Below, in pieces: positions 8,855-20,511 of a stretch of 64,000 nt of DNA. Source of the stretch: Xanthomonas pisi DSM 18956 (GTDB lineage Bacteria > Pseudomonadota > Gammaproteobacteria > Xanthomonadales > Xanthomonadaceae). The position numbers and the translations under genes are program-made. The notes beneath the pieces were generated by a model. That model had not been told where the DNA came from. It saw nothing but the letters and a program-made list of their open reading frames with translations, and ran no database searches. The first letter of the stretch is position 1, and each line of letters opens with the position of its first letter. The DNA lies in assembly GCF_001010415.1 (NCBI RefSeq), contig NZ_JPLE01000043.1, positions 1-64,000 of the forward strand. The letters are read 5' to 3'.

Positions 8855-9917
8855 GCTCGAAGCGCTGGCCGAGCGCCGCGAAGAACTGCAGCACCTGTTG
8901 TCCGACCCGGACGTGGTGAGCAACAACGACAGGTTCCGCAGCTTGTCGCGCGAACTGTCGCAACTGGAACCGGTGGCCGTGGCGCTGGAAGACGAGGCGC
9001 GCGCCAAGGCCGACCTGAGCGCGGCCGAAGCCATGCGCAACGACCCGGAAATGCGCGAGTTGGCCGACGAGGAGATCGCCGCCGCACAGGCGCGCCTGGA
9101 CGAACTGGATGCGCAGCTGGCGTTGCTGCTGGTCCCGCGCGATCCGCGCGACGACGGCAACCTGTTTCTGGAAGTGCGCGCCGGCACTGGCGGGGACGAG
9201 GCGGCGATCTTCGCCGGCGACCTGTTCCGCATGTATGCACGCTATGCCGAGCGCCAGGGCTGGAAGGTCGAAATCGAATCCGACAGCCCCGGCGAGCACG
9301 GCGGCTACAAGGAAGTGGTGGCACGCGTGGTCGGGCGCGGCGCGTATTCGCGCCTGAAGTTCGAATCCGGCACCCATCGCGTGCAGCGCGTGCCGGCGAC
9401 CGAGTCGCAGGGCCGCATCCACACCTCGGCGGCGACGGTGGCGATCATCCCCGAAGCCGACGATGTGGAAGAAATCGTGATCAACCCGGCGGACCTGAAA
9501 GTGGACACCTTCCGCTCGTCCGGTGCCGGCGGACAGCACGTCAACAAGACCGAATCGGCGATCCGCATCACCCACGTGCCCAGCGGCGTGGTGGTGGAAT
9601 GCCAGACCGAGCGCAGCCAGCACGCCAATCGCGACAAGGCGATGAAGCGGCTGAAGGCGCAATTGGTGGAAGCCGAACGCAGCAAGGCGGCCGCGGCCGA
9701 AGCGCAGACACGCAAGTTGCAGGTCGGCAGCGGCGACCGCAGCCAACGTATCCGTACCTACAGCTTCCCGCAGGGCCGCATCACCGACCACCGCGTGGAA
9801 GGGCTGACCCTGTACGACCTGCCCAACATCATCGAAGGCGATCTGGATGCATTGATCGCACGCTTGCTGCACGAGCATCAGGCCGACGAACTGGCGCGGT
9901 TGAGCGACAGCCCGTGA
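8832..9917 (+). CDS. prfA: Peptide chain release factor 1
   Basis: RF1 recognises UAA and UAG and triggers peptide release. The 361-residue protein has the GGQ hydrolysis loop ([15 protein letters not shown]) and the tripeptide anticodon region ([15 protein letters not shown]). It is translated from inside the end of hemA and is followed by the OGT gene with a GTGA overlap. Its methyltransferase PrmC, often the next gene in other bacteria, lies elsewhere here (46423-47286). Confidence 0.97.
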   Translation: MTPTLRRKLEALAERREELQHLLSDPDVVSNNDRFRSLSRELSQLEPVAVALEDEARAKADLSAAEAMRNDPEMRELADEEIAAAQARLDELDAQLALLLVPRDPRDDGNLFLEVRAGTGGDEAAIFAGDLFRMYARYAERQGWKVEIESDSPGEHGGYKEVVARVVGRGAYSRLKFESGTHRVQRVPATESQGRIHTSAATVAIIPEADDVEEIVINPADLKVDTFRSSGAGGQHVNKTESAIRITHVPSGVVVECQTERSQHANRDKAMKRLKAQLVEAERSKAAAAEAQTRKLQVGSGDRSQRIRTYSFPQGRITDHRVEGLTLYDLPNIIEGDLDALIARLLHEHQADELARLSDSP

Positions 9918-11620
9918 GTGCCAACGTGCCGCGCGAGCTGCTGCAGCTGCGCGAGACGGTGCGGCGCCAGCCCGGCGATTTCATTGCGTGGTTGATGCTG
10001 GCCGATGCCGAACTGGGCATGGGCGGCATCGCCGCCGGCGAATTGGCCGTGCAACGCGCGTTGGCGTTGCATCCGGGCCACCCGGAAGCGATCGCGCGGC
10101 TTGGCCGCGTGCGTTGGGCGCAACAGCGGCATACAGAGGCCTCGCGGTTGCTGCAGCAGGCATCGGACCTGGTGCCACAGCATCCGGGCATTGCGCTATG
10201 GCTGGGCCATGCCTTGGAAGACGCCGGTCAGCCGGAGCAGGCGGCGGCAGCCTACGCGCGCGCGTATCAGTTGCTGCCCGACGAGCCGTACATCGCCGCG
10301 CAGCTGCTCAACTGGCGCCGTCGGTTATGCGATTGGCGCGCTCTGGACGCCTTGGCCGCACAGGTCCGCACCGCCGTGGCACAGGGCGCAGCGGCGGTGG
10401 AGCCGTTCGCATTCCTGAGCGAAGACGCCACTGCGGCCGAGCAACTGGCCTGTGCGCGGACGCGTGCGCAGGCGATCGCCTCAAGCCTGCAACCACTGCC
10501 GCCGATCAAGGTACGCAGCCGTGGTGCGTTGCGCGTGGGCCTGGTGTCCAATGGCTTCGGCGCGCATCCCACGGGGCTGTTGACGGTGGCGTTGTTCGAG
10601 GCAGTGCAGCAACGCCAACCGGCGCTGCAGTTGCACCTGTTTGCGACCAGCCAGGACGACGGCAGCGCGATTCGCGCGCGCCTGACGCAGGCCACGACGC
10701 TGCACGATGTCACCGCGCTCGGGCATCTGGCCATCGCGCAGCACATCCGCGCGCAGGGGATCGACGTGTTGTTCGATCTGCGCGGCTGGGGCGGTGGCGG
10801 GCGCCCGGAAGTGTTCGCCCTGCGGCCGGCGCCGGTGCAGATCAACTGGCTGGCATACCCGGGCACCTCCGGTGCGCCGTGGATGGATTACGTGCTGGGC
10901 GATGCATTCGCATTGCCGCCGTCGCTGGCGCCGTTCTACAGCGAGCAGGTGCTGCGCTTGAACCGCGTGTTTCAGCCGTCGGACATCACGCGCACGCTTG
11001 CCGAGCCGCCACCGCGCAGCGAGTGCGGCTTGCCTGCGCACGGCACGGTATTTTGCTGCTTCAACAACAGCTACAAACTCAACCCGCGCAGCATGGCGCG
11101 CATGCTGGCGGTAGTGCGTGCGGTGCCCGGCAGTGTGCTGTGGTTGCTGTCGGGGCCGGGCCAGGCCGATGCGCGCTTGCGTGCGGCAGCACAGGCGCAG
11201 GGCGTGGATGCGCAGCGCCTGGTCTTCATGCCGAAGTTGCCCCACCCGCAGTATCTGGCACGTTACCGGCACGCCGATCTGTTTCTGGATACGCATCCAT
11301 ACAACGCGCATACCACCGCCTCCGATGCGTTGTGGGCGGGTTGCCCGGTGCTGACCACGCCCGGCGAGACGTTTGCCGCACGGGTGGCGGGTAGCCTCAA
11401 TCAGCACCTGGGGATGGAAGAGATGAACGTGGCCGACGACGCGGCGTTTGTGGCCAAAGCGATTGCGTTGGCGAGCGATGCGCAGGCGCTGGCGGATGCG
11501 CGCGCGCGTCTGGCGGAGCAACGCTTGGGCAGTGGCGTTTTCGATATGGACGGATTCGCTGATGATCTGGCCGCGCTGCTGCGTGGCGTTGCTCAGCGTA
11601 ATGGATGGCAGGGGGTTTAG
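9914..11620 (+). CDS. TPR / glycosyltransferase family 41 protein (bacterial OGT homologue)
   Basis: A 568-residue protein with N-terminal TPR repeats (about 1-130) and a GT41 catalytic region of the O-GlcNAc transferase/SPINDLY type: [41 protein letters not shown] and [20 protein letters not shown]. Starting at GTG 9914, which overlaps the prfA stop by 4 nt, puts His218 and Lys388 exactly at the residues I recall as active-site His218 and UDP-binding Lys388 of the structurally solved X. campestris OGT (568 aa). That supports both the start and the identity. In vivo substrates are not evident from sequence, and bacterial activity on proteins is uncertain. Confidence 0.93.
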   Translation: MSANVPRELLQLRETVRRQPGDFIAWLMLADAELGMGGIAAGELAVQRALALHPGHPEAIARLGRVRWAQQRHTEASRLLQQASDLVPQHPGIALWLGHALEDAGQPEQAAAAYARAYQLLPDEPYIAAQLLNWRRRLCDWRALDALAAQVRTAVAQGAAAVEPFAFLSEDATAAEQLACARTRAQAIASSLQPLPPIKVRSRGALRVGLVSNGFGAHPTGLLTVALFEAVQQRQPALQLHLFATSQDDGSAIRARLTQATTLHDVTALGHLAIAQHIRAQGIDVLFDLRGWGGGGRPEVFALRPAPVQINWLAYPGTSGAPWMDYVLGDAFALPPSLAPFYSEQVLRLNRVFQPSDITRTLAEPPPRSECGLPAHGTVFCCFNNSYKLNPRSMARMLAVVRAVPGSVLWLLSGPGQADARLRAAAQAQGVDAQRLVFMPKLPHPQYLARYRHADLFLDTHPYNAHTTASDALWAGCPVLTTPGETFAARVAGSLNQHLGMEEMNVADDAAFVAKAIALASDAQALADARARLAEQRLGSGVFDMDGFADDLAALLRGVAQRNGWQGV

Positions 11621-11969
11621 ACGTCGGTAGTCAGATGCCGCATCGTCATGGTTTGCGTGAGACGGGTGTGGGTGGCGGCGCGGAGTCTTTCGCCGTCACC
11701 AGTCGATAGCCACAGATACACATGGATGCTGGATTCCCTTCTCCCATCGGGAGAAGGTGGCGCGTAGCGCCGGATGAGGGTACGTCTGCGGCAATGGCAC
11801 TGGCCAACCCTACCCTCACCCCGACTAACCCTACCCCTCACCCCAACCCCTCTCCCGGCGGGAGAGGGGCCAACAGCAACGCGTCGGTCAATGCCTGGCA
11901 GTTAGGCGCTGCGTGCAACTTCACACTGCGGCGCTGTACCCCGTCGTCCAGGCTCGCTAGGCTTGGGCC
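11621..11969. repeat. Intergenic stretch with two REP-like hairpins
   Basis: This 349-bp gap carries no credible gene. It holds two strong palindromes: CCTTCTCCC-ATC-GGGAGAAGG at 11737-11757, followed by the tract GGCGCGTAGCGCCGGATGAG, and CCCCTCTCCC-GGC-GGGAGAGGGG at 11847-11869 preceded by ACCCTACCCCTCACCCC. The two share a CTCCC/GGGAG core and look like members of one REP-type family. Rho-independent termination is unlikely because neither is followed by a T-tract. Confidence 0.7.
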
Positions 11970-12488
11970 ATGCCTTCCAATCTCGACTTCATTCCTCTGC
12001 GCCTGTGCGTGCTGACGGTGTCCGACAGCCGCACGCTGGCCGACGACCGTTCCGGCGATTACCTGGCCGACGCCCTCACCCACGAAGGCCATGTGCTGCA
12101 CGACCGTGCGCTATGCCCTGACGACCGTTACCGCATGCGCGCGATCGTTTCTGCCTGGATTGCCGATGCGCAGGTGGACGGCATCCTGGTCACCGGCGGT
12201 ACCGGCTTCACGGGCCGCGACAGCACGCCGGAAGCGATCACGCCGCTGCTGGACAAGATCATGCCGGGCTTCGGCGAGATGTTCCGGGCCATCAGCGTGG
12301 AAGAAATCGGCACGTCTTCGCTGCAATCGCGTGCGTTTGCGGGGCTGGCCAATCACAGCTTCGTGTTCTGCCTGCCCGGCTCCACCTCGGCGTGCCGCAC
12401 GGCCTGGGAACAGATCGTGCGTGCGCAGCTGGATGCGCGTACCAAGCCGTGCAATCTGGCGACATTGCGTCCACGGCTGGGCGAATAG
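11970..12488 (+). CDS. moaB: Molybdenum cofactor biosynthesis protein B
   Basis: A 172-residue MogA/MoaB family protein of the molybdopterin-binding fold, thought to adenylylate molybdopterin. Diagnostic segments are [39 protein letters not shown] and [13 protein letters not shown]. No other moco gene lies next to it. The ppk2 gene follows 31 bp downstream on the same strand. Confidence 0.92.
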   Translation: MPSNLDFIPLRLCVLTVSDSRTLADDRSGDYLADALTHEGHVLHDRALCPDDRYRMRAIVSAWIADAQVDGILVTGGTGFTGRDSTPEAITPLLDKIMPGFGEMFRAISVEEIGTSSLQSRAFAGLANHSFVFCLPGSTSACRTAWEQIVRAQLDARTKPCNLATLRPRLGE

Positions 12489-12519
12489 CCTGCGCGCTCG
12501 ATCGCCGAACGGAACGCGC

Positions 12520-13302
12520 ATGTCGCACCTGAAACGCAAGGCCTACAAGAAGTTGCTGGCACCGCTGCAGTTGGAGCTGGTCGGCATGGCACGCTGGCTG
12601 CGCCATACCAATCAACGCGCGCTGGTGCTGGTGGAGGGCCGTGATACCGCCGGCAAGGGTGGCGTGATCCAGACCATTGCCAGCCATCTCAACCCACGCC
12701 AGTGCCGGGTGGTGGCGCTGCCCAAGCCCAACGACCGCGAAAGTACACAGTGGTATTTCCAGCGCTATGTCGCGCACCTGCCGGCCGGCGGCGAATTGGT
12801 CTTGATGGATCGCAGTTGGTACAACCGCGCCGGCGTGGAGCGGGTGATGGGCTATTGCACAGACGCGCAATACGACGCGTTTCTGGAGCAGGCGCCGCGC
12901 TTTGAGCAGATGCTGGTCGATGACGGCATCCTGCTGTTCAAGTACTGGTTGTGCGTGGACCAGGCCAAGCAGGAAGAACGCTTTGCCGAGCGCCACGAAG
13001 ATCCGCTCAAGGGCTGGAAGCTGTCGCCGGTGGATCTGCAGTCGCGCAGCAAGTACGACCAGTACACCGCTGCGCGCGAGCGCATGCTCGAAGCGACCCA
13101 TACCCCGGATGCGCCGTGGACGCTGGTGGACTTCAACGACCAGAAACGTGGCCGGCTGAGCCTGATCCGCGATCTGCTGGATCGGCTGCCGGACACCTCG
13201 GTGCCCGACCAGCCGCTAGCGCTGCCACCCTTGCACGGCAAGCCGCACAAGGAACACTACGGCGTACTGGAACCGATCGAGGATTACGCCGGCCAGTCCT
13301 GA
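12520..13302 (+). CDS. ppk2: Polyphosphate kinase 2 family protein
   Basis: This 260-residue PPK2 enzyme would transfer phosphate between polyphosphate and nucleotides. It begins MSHLKRKAYKKLLAPLQLEL. It has the Walker A-like loop EGRDTAGKGG, the lid/catalytic region MDRSWYNRAGVERVMGY, and YWLCVDQAKQEERFAERHEDPLK. The length fits single-domain PPK2. Whether it prefers ADP or GDP cannot be judged here. Its end overlaps the convergent gene on the other strand by 19 bp. Confidence 0.92.
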   Translation: MSHLKRKAYKKLLAPLQLELVGMARWLRHTNQRALVLVEGRDTAGKGGVIQTIASHLNPRQCRVVALPKPNDRESTQWYFQRYVAHLPAGGELVLMDRSWYNRAGVERVMGYCTDAQYDAFLEQAPRFEQMLVDDGILLFKYWLCVDQAKQEERFAERHEDPLKGWKLSPVDLQSRSKYDQYTAARERMLEATHTPDAPWTLVDFNDQKRGRLSLIRDLLDRLPDTSVPDQPLALPPLHGKPHKEHYGVLEPIEDYAGQS

Positions 13303-14513
13303 GAGACCTCGTCGCTGGCCGTGGTGGCACGCGGCAGCGGATGCAGGCCGGCCTGACGTTCGGCCTGCTCGGCCTGCACCACCAACTGGCTCAGGCGCTG
13401 ACTGAACAGCTGCATGAAACCGCGGTGCAGCGGGCGCATGGCTTCCATGTAGTCCACATCGTCTGCCTGCGCGCCGAGCGGGCTGCAGGACGACAGCAGC
13501 ACTTCGTCCAGGCGCAGGGCGCTGTCGGGCAGACGCACCAACGCAGCGCGACGCAACCAGTCGCGCATGCCTTCGCGGTATTCGGCGGCCAGGATGTAGG
13601 CCACTTCGACCTGGTCCAGATCCACGTCCGGGTTCCAAGCCAATACCTGGATCACCTGCGAGCGCTCGTCCAGCATGCGGCCTTCGGCAACCAATGCATG
13701 CAGTTGCTGCAGCAGCCGCCACTGCACGCCGGCCGCATCGCGTTGCGCAGCCGGCATCGCTTCGATGGCCAAGGCCAGGCGGCGCGCGAACAGCGCCGGG
13801 ACATCGGCCAGCACGATCGGGCCTGCATCGGCACCCAACAGGAAACGCTCGGTGCGCAGTGCAGCGGTGTCGGGCAGATAACCGTCCTGCAGCGGGCGCA
13901 TCACGCCGTGATCGAGCAGCGACAGCACCACGTCGAGCCAGTAGCGGCGCTCCTGCTGCAGGGTGCGGTTGACCGACGCGTTTTGCCAGGCAGTGCGCAC
14001 CTCGTCCAGGCGTGCGATGCAGGCCTGGGCATCCATTGCATCCCACGGCGCACGGGTGGCATCGTTGGGGTCGAAGGTCTCGGCGCTGAGCATGCCGGCG
14101 CCGAAGCGGTGCCAGGCAGCGCCACGCTGGGCGTCGGCCGGGTCGAGGCGAGGCGCAACCGGCGCGGCCGGGGCGGCCGGGCGCAGCAACGCCGCGTAGG
14201 CATCGGTCCACGATTCGGGCAGGCGTGCCGACATCGGGTAGGTTGCCGATGGCTGCGCCAGCCCCCGACGCGCCAGACGCAGGCTCCACACCACCGCGCC
14301 GATCACGATGCCGACAAACGTCCACGCCAGCAGCCAGCTGGTGGCCGCCTGTTCGGGCTGCAGGACGCGGGTGGACGGCTGCACGAACAGCAACCAGCCA
14401 CTGCCCAGCAGCGCGCCGAGATACAGCCACGGCCCGAACTGCGTCAGCTGGCGATTGCGGCGATATGCCGCCAGTTCGTGCCCGTCGTTGTGATCTTGAG
14501 ATGGAGCGGCCAT
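13284..14513 (-). CDS. Membrane protein of unknown function
   Basis: I do not recognise this 409-residue protein. It starts MAAPSQDHNDGHELAAYRRN behind an AGGGGA ribosome site. Two hydrophobic segments follow (about residues 24-46 and 60-80: GPWLYLGALLGSGWLLFV and LLAWTFVGIVIGAVVWSL), then a Pro/Ala linker and a large hydrophilic C-terminal region without Cys pairs or catalytic motifs I know. The topology suggests a hairpin-anchored cytoplasmic or periplasmic domain. It is monocistronic and convergent with ppk2. Confidence 0.75.
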   Translation of the reverse strand: MAAPSQDHNDGHELAAYRRNRQLTQFGPWLYLGALLGSGWLLFVQPSTRVLQPEQAATSWLLAWTFVGIVIGAVVWSLRLARRGLAQPSATYPMSARLPESWTDAYAALLRPAAPAAPVAPRLDPADAQRGAAWHRFGAGMLSAETFDPNDATRAPWDAMDAQACIARLDEVRTAWQNASVNRTLQQERRYWLDVVLSLLDHGVMRPLQDGYLPDTAALRTERFLLGADAGPIVLADVPALFARRLALAIEAMPAAQRDAAGVQWRLLQQLHALVAEGRMLDERSQVIQVLAWNPDVDLDQVEVAYILAAEYREGMRDWLRRAALVRLPDSALRLDEVLLSSCSPLGAQADDVDYMEAMRPLHRGFMQLFSQRLSQLVVQAEQAERQAGLHPLPRATTASDEVSQDWPA

Positions 14514-14597
14514 TACATTCCCCTGAACGCCTGATCGCGTTGAGAAGGTTATCGGCGAGGCAACGCAACTCTTTTGCCCCGCCATGGCGGCTCGCAC

Positions 14598-14864
14598 TCA
14601 GCCAGTTACAAATTCTTCAGTCGGCGCAATTGCGCACGCCGTGCGCGTCACCGACGTCACCTGCGCCGCTGCCGGGCCCTGCCATAGCCACGCTTCCAAC
14701 GCCTCCAGCGCGGCCTCACTGCCGGCGGCGACCACTTCCACGCTGCCGTCCGGCTGGTTGCGGGCATGCCCGTACAGGCCCAGCGCCAGCGCGCGCTCGC
14801 GGGTGGAAGCGCGGTACCACACGCCCTGCACTCTCCCGCTGACCACAAAGCGCGCCGCCTGCAT
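14598..14864 (-). CDS. acyP: Acylphosphatase
   Basis: An 88-residue enzyme that hydrolyses acyl phosphates. It has the phosphate-binding FVVSGRVQGVWYRAST (catalytic Arg in GRVQGVWYR) and the catalytic Asn in HARNQPDGSVEVVAAG. Length and motif order match the family. Its ATG shares a base with the stop codon of the upstream TlpA-like gene (TGATG), so the two are probably coupled. Confidence 0.96.
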   Translation of the reverse strand: MQAARFVVSGRVQGVWYRASTRERALALGLYGHARNQPDGSVEVVAAGSEAALEALEAWLWQGPAAAQVTSVTRTACAIAPTEEFVTG

Positions 14865-15483
14865 CACCCCGCCTTGCCGGTGATGCCGACCGCCGCTTCG
14901 ATGTCGCGCGCGGTGACCGGACCGAGGAACTGCTTGGCCACCTTGCCGTCCGGACCGATCAGATAGGTCATCGGCAGGCCGCGCGGGGTGGCGAAGTCCT
15001 GCGGCGGCTGATAGGGGTCCAGGATCGCCACCGGATAGGACACCGGGTGATCCTTCAAAAACGCCTGCATGTCGGCGGCGGTGATGTCTTCGTAGGCCAG
15101 GCCCACCACTTCGACGCTGTCGCGCATGGTATGCAGTGCCGACAGCTCCGGCATTTCCTTCAGGCAAGGCGCGCACCAGGTCGCCCAGAAGTTGACCACC
15201 ACCCACTTGCCGCGATGCGCCGCCAGGTCGTAGGTCTCTCCCGCCACCGTCGGCAGCGACAGCTTGGGCATGTCGGCGGTCTGCTGCACCACCGAGGTGT
15301 TGGCTGCACCTGCCGGGTTGGCTGCACCTGCCGGGTCGGCGGGTTTTTCGGAGGTCTGGGTGGCCGTAGCAGGCGCAGCCGTCGAATCGGCCGCGGCAGG
15401 GCTGCCCTCGCCGGTGGGCTTGCAGGCGGTCAGTATCAACAACGGCAACAGCAGCGCGCACGCGCCGCGCACAAGGCGCATCG

Positions 15484-15487
<4 letters not shown>
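14864..15487 (-). CDS. TlpA/ResA-like thioredoxin-fold lipoprotein
   Basis: A 207-residue membrane-anchored thiol-disulfide oxidoreductase. The signal peptide ends in a lipobox (LILTAC), followed by an Ala/Thr-rich linker with a perfect direct repeat (PAGAAN twice) and then the redoxin domain. The active site is WATWCAPC, with the cis-Pro region in GLPMTYLIGPDG. It likely reduces periplasmic thiols, for example in cytochrome c maturation, but the substrate is not shown by context. It overlaps yihY by 4 nt and acyP by 1 nt. Confidence 0.88.
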
Positions 15488-17809
<2,322 letters not shown>

Positions 17810-18292
17810 TGCCTGCCCCGCTGCGCAGCGCAGATGGCCCAAGCGCATTCGGGTGAAGCCTCAACCCGCAACGATTCAGAGCAGCCGACAAAACGACTGC
17901 GCTCACCGCCGCGCGGGCGCGGCCGTTGCCTGGTGCGGCATGTATCTGGCGTGCACTGCCGCTGAGTGGGTCGAAGGCGCAGCGGCGCCCCCAGCGTTCG
18001 CGGGACACGCCGTAAACCCGTCCCTGGGGGCTTGATGACGGCATCCATGTCGCCAACGGTGCCGCACTTGGCGAAGACACCGCACCAGACAGTCTGCTCG
18101 CTGCTGTATTGAAACCTGTGCGCAGGGCCCCCCTCGACTGGTCCTCGCCGGTCACTGGCGCGGGCTCTTACGCGGCATGGATGCCGCGCAAGAGCTACAA
18201 GGATGTACTTGCGGCCTTGCCAGCGCCGGTGAGCAGGCGAGGCCCTGCAGCCGGCCAACAGCCGGCCAGCGTGATGCCGTTTTGTTAGCCCC
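17810..18292. repeat. Gene-free stretch with two degenerate copies of an interspersed repeat
   Basis: No gene is supported in these 483 bp. Copy A (about 17955-18105) and copy B (about 18140-18245) are divergent members of the family also seen twice at 29.2-29.7 kb. The shared core is a GGCAT-GG-ATGCC hairpin followed by an AAGGA-G-A-TT-CGGC-type block. In B the stem is CTCTT-A-CGCGGCAT/ATGCCGCG-C-AAGAG with one A.C mismatch. A is in the opposite orientation and aligns over roughly 130 bp with the copy at 29530-29665. Confidence 0.7.
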
Positions 18293-19513
18293 TCAATTTC
18301 CGACCAGCGTGGTCACGCTCTGCGGGTCGACATAGAGCGAGGTCTTGCCGCTGACCACGCTGTAGGTGCCACCGAAGCCGACATTGAGCGTGCTTGAGGT
18401 GCTGTATTTGGCGAACTGCGCGGCAGCGCCGGCCGGTAGCGCCAGATCCAGGCGCTGATGGTTGGTGCCGGTATTGACCGCCACCAGTACCAGCTTGTTG
18501 TCCGGCGTGCGGTAGGCGGTGAGGGAGACATCGGCATACGGATGTTCGGTGGCACCGATGCGCACCGAGCCGGGCCGCACGAAACGTGCGAACTGCGACA
18601 TCGCATAGCCGCGCTTGCTCACCGCACCGTTCTCGCCGATCAGCCCGTAGCTGCGCCGGATGTACCACCAGACATAGGCATTGAAATTGGCAGCCATGCT
18701 GGCGTGCAGCTCGCTGGCCACGCCCAATGCCGACGGCCAGGCGTTGGCGTCGGTGTTGTCGGTGAAGTGTTCGGTCATCCACACCTGCTTGCCCTTGCTG
18801 CGCGCCAGGGCGTAGTCGCGCGGCGTGGCGCCATACAGGTGGCCGGCCACGATGGCGGTGGCCCGGTTGGCAGCAGCGTTGTTGAGCACAGGGTCGGTGA
18901 TGGAAAAATTGAATCCCACCGACTCGCCGACGATGACGTGGAGGCTGCCGAACTTGCTGCCTTCGCTGCCGAGATAGTTGACGAAATCGCTGCCGCTCCA
19001 CTCGGCCGACTCGTAGTCGGGATGCCAATCGGGCTCGTTCTGCAGCGAAATCGCAGACAGCGGCGCGCCCTTGCTGGCCATGTAACTGGCGAAATCCAGC
19101 AGGTGCGTGGTGTAGGCGCCGTAATAGCGCGGCAGCAATTTTCCGCCGTTGGTCAGGCTGTTGTTGGACTTCATGTAGGCCGGCGGCGACCACGGGCTTG
19201 CGAACACCAGCCCGCCCAGCGCATGCACGCGCGCGGCAGTGGGCACCTGGGTCGCCCAGCCGGCGCTGGACGGGTCGATACGCATGCGCAGGATCGACAG
19301 CCCGATCTGCCCGTTACCACTGCCATAGGCCAGATCCACCTGTGCGGGCGTCAGGTCGTTGATCCAGCCGGCGCCATTCATGCCGCCGAAGCCGCGTATC
19401 GTCTGATAGGTCTGACCTGGCGTAATCGTCACGGTCTGCGCGGCTGCCTGACTCGCCAGCAGGACGCCCAGCACACAGGTCAGCGCGCGCAGCATCGACA
19501 CGGCATGTTTCAT
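18293..19513 (-). CDS. xynC: Secreted GH30 glucuronoxylanase
   Basis: A 406-residue endo-xylanase of GH30 subfamily 8, which cuts glucuronoxylan at sites set by the methylglucuronic acid side chain. It has a signal peptide (to about residue 25, SQAAAQ), an (alpha/beta)8 domain and a C-terminal beta domain. The acid/base Glu is at 160 in LQNEPDW, the nucleophile Glu at 248 in WMTEHFTD, and the Arg-rich YIRRSYGLIG loop fits glucuronate recognition. It is likely exported by Sec and type II secretion. A GGAGAACTCC ribosome site precedes the ATG. It is a plant cell-wall degrading factor, in line with the protease cluster nearby. Confidence 0.94.
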   Translation of the reverse strand: MKHAVSMLRALTCVLGVLLASQAAAQTVTITPGQTYQTIRGFGGMNGAGWINDLTPAQVDLAYGSGNGQIGLSILRMRIDPSSAGWATQVPTAARVHALGGLVFASPWSPPAYMKSNNSLTNGGKLLPRYYGAYTTHLLDFASYMASKGAPLSAISLQNEPDWHPDYESAEWSGSDFVNYLGSEGSKFGSLHVIVGESVGFNFSITDPVLNNAAANRATAIVAGHLYGATPRDYALARSKGKQVWMTEHFTDNTDANAWPSALGVASELHASMAANFNAYVWWYIRRSYGLIGENGAVSKRGYAMSQFARFVRPGSVRIGATEHPYADVSLTAYRTPDNKLVLVAVNTGTNHQRLDLALPAGAAAQFAKYSTSSTLNVGFGGTYSVVSGKTSLYVDPQSVTTLVGN

Positions 19514-19566
19514 GGAGTTCTCCGGGAACGCAACAAGGGCGGCATCGCAGTGCCGACGGCCCGCCG

Positions 19567-19594
19567 ACTATCGACCGACCAGATGACAAGTCAA
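19567..19594 (-). promoter_or_regulatory. Candidate promoter of xynC
   Basis: On the minus strand TTGACT (19594-19589, 5/6) and GATAGT (19572-19567, 4/6) are separated by 16 bp, about 50 bp before the ATG. This is a motif match only. Confidence 0.45.
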
Positions 19595-20021
19595 TTTCTG
19601 TCGCCGCGCAGTGTGGCGTTCGTGACGCAGGGCACGCGTCTGGCACGCAGGAACGTTGCAAGGATCACGCGGCGTTTTGCGCTGCCGCATGCGCAAGCTG
19701 CGCGCAGGTGGCGCTGGGACGAGGCGCCCGAACACGACCACAGGCCGGTGCCGGATCGACGCGCGCGTTGCCTGGGCCGGCGATCGGCGCAACGATCGCT
19801 GCACCTTGAAAGAGCGACGGCGCCGTCCGCATGTCGGTGCGCGCCTGCAGCGAGTCTTCCCCAAGCGCAGGCAGCACCGCCGCATAGCCGGTTACACAAA
19901 CGGAGGTTTCGCCCACCCTCGCCTCGTCGCGGCCGACGTATGACTGCCAGTGTCCCGGCCGGGCGGTATCATGGCGGCCCTCGCGCGGCCTGCACCGCGC
20001 ACGTTTGAAGGATTGGCAGCA
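19595..20021. other. Gene-free stretch between xynC and the asparaginase-like gene
   Basis: No reading frame here has recognisable similarity, a ribosome site or consistent codon use. A TATCAT (19967-19972) lies 50 bp before the asparaginase-like ATG and could be a -10 element, but no matching -35 is seen. Confidence 0.5.
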
Positions 20022-20507
20022 ATGGAAGACCTCCTGATCGTCACCACCGGTGGCACGATCGACAAGATCTACTTCGACGACAAATCCGACTACCAGATCG
20101 GCGACCCGCAGATCGGCCAGATCCTCAAGGAGCTGGGCGTGACCTTCCGCTTTTCGGTGATTCCGATCATCCGCAAGGATTCGTTGCACATCACCGAGGC
20201 CGATCGCGAGCTGATCCGCGCCACCATCGCCGCCCAGCCGACCCGCCACGTGCTGATCACCCACGGCACCGATTCGATGGTGGAAACCGGCAAGGTGCTG
20301 CAGTCGATCGCCGACAAGACCATCGTGATGACCGGCGCGCTCAATCCGGCGCGTTTCCGCGGCTCGGATGCGGAATTCAATATCGGCTGCGCGGTCGGTG
20401 CGGTGCAGTCGTTGCCGGCCGGGGTGTACATCGCCATGAACGGGCGCATCTGGAATCCCGAGAAAGTGCGCAAGAACGTCGCCGCCAACCGCTTCGAATC
20501 GGTCTGA
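20022..20507 (+). CDS. Asparaginase-domain protein, single N-terminal domain only
   Basis: This 161-residue protein has the catalytic Thr motifs of type I/II L-asparaginases, VTTGGTIDK near residue 10 and THGTDSMVETGK near residue 90, but stops after the N-terminal domain. Full enzymes are about 320-350 residues and form their active site with the C-terminal domain. The end (NRFESV) reads like a natural terminus, not a frameshift. Small stand-alone asparaginase-domain proteins exist in proteobacteria with unknown substrate. It is followed 4 nt later by the ybaK-like gene. Confidence 0.85.
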   Translation: MEDLLIVTTGGTIDKIYFDDKSDYQIGDPQIGQILKELGVTFRFSVIPIIRKDSLHITEADRELIRATIAAQPTRHVLITHGTDSMVETGKVLQSIADKTIVMTGALNPARFRGSDAEFNIGCAVGAVQSLPAGVYIAMNGRIWNPEKVRKNVAANRFESV

Positions 20508-20511
20508 GGCC

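Noticed and set aside
12091-12519. N-terminal extension of PPK2 through moaB
   Set aside because: The upstream part is a shadow of moaB. ATG 12520 gives the normal family start.
19616-19632. CGTGA-N6-GCACG near xynC as a possible Clp site
   Set aside because: Only 7 of 10 consensus positions match and neither half-site is complete; not better than expected by chance.
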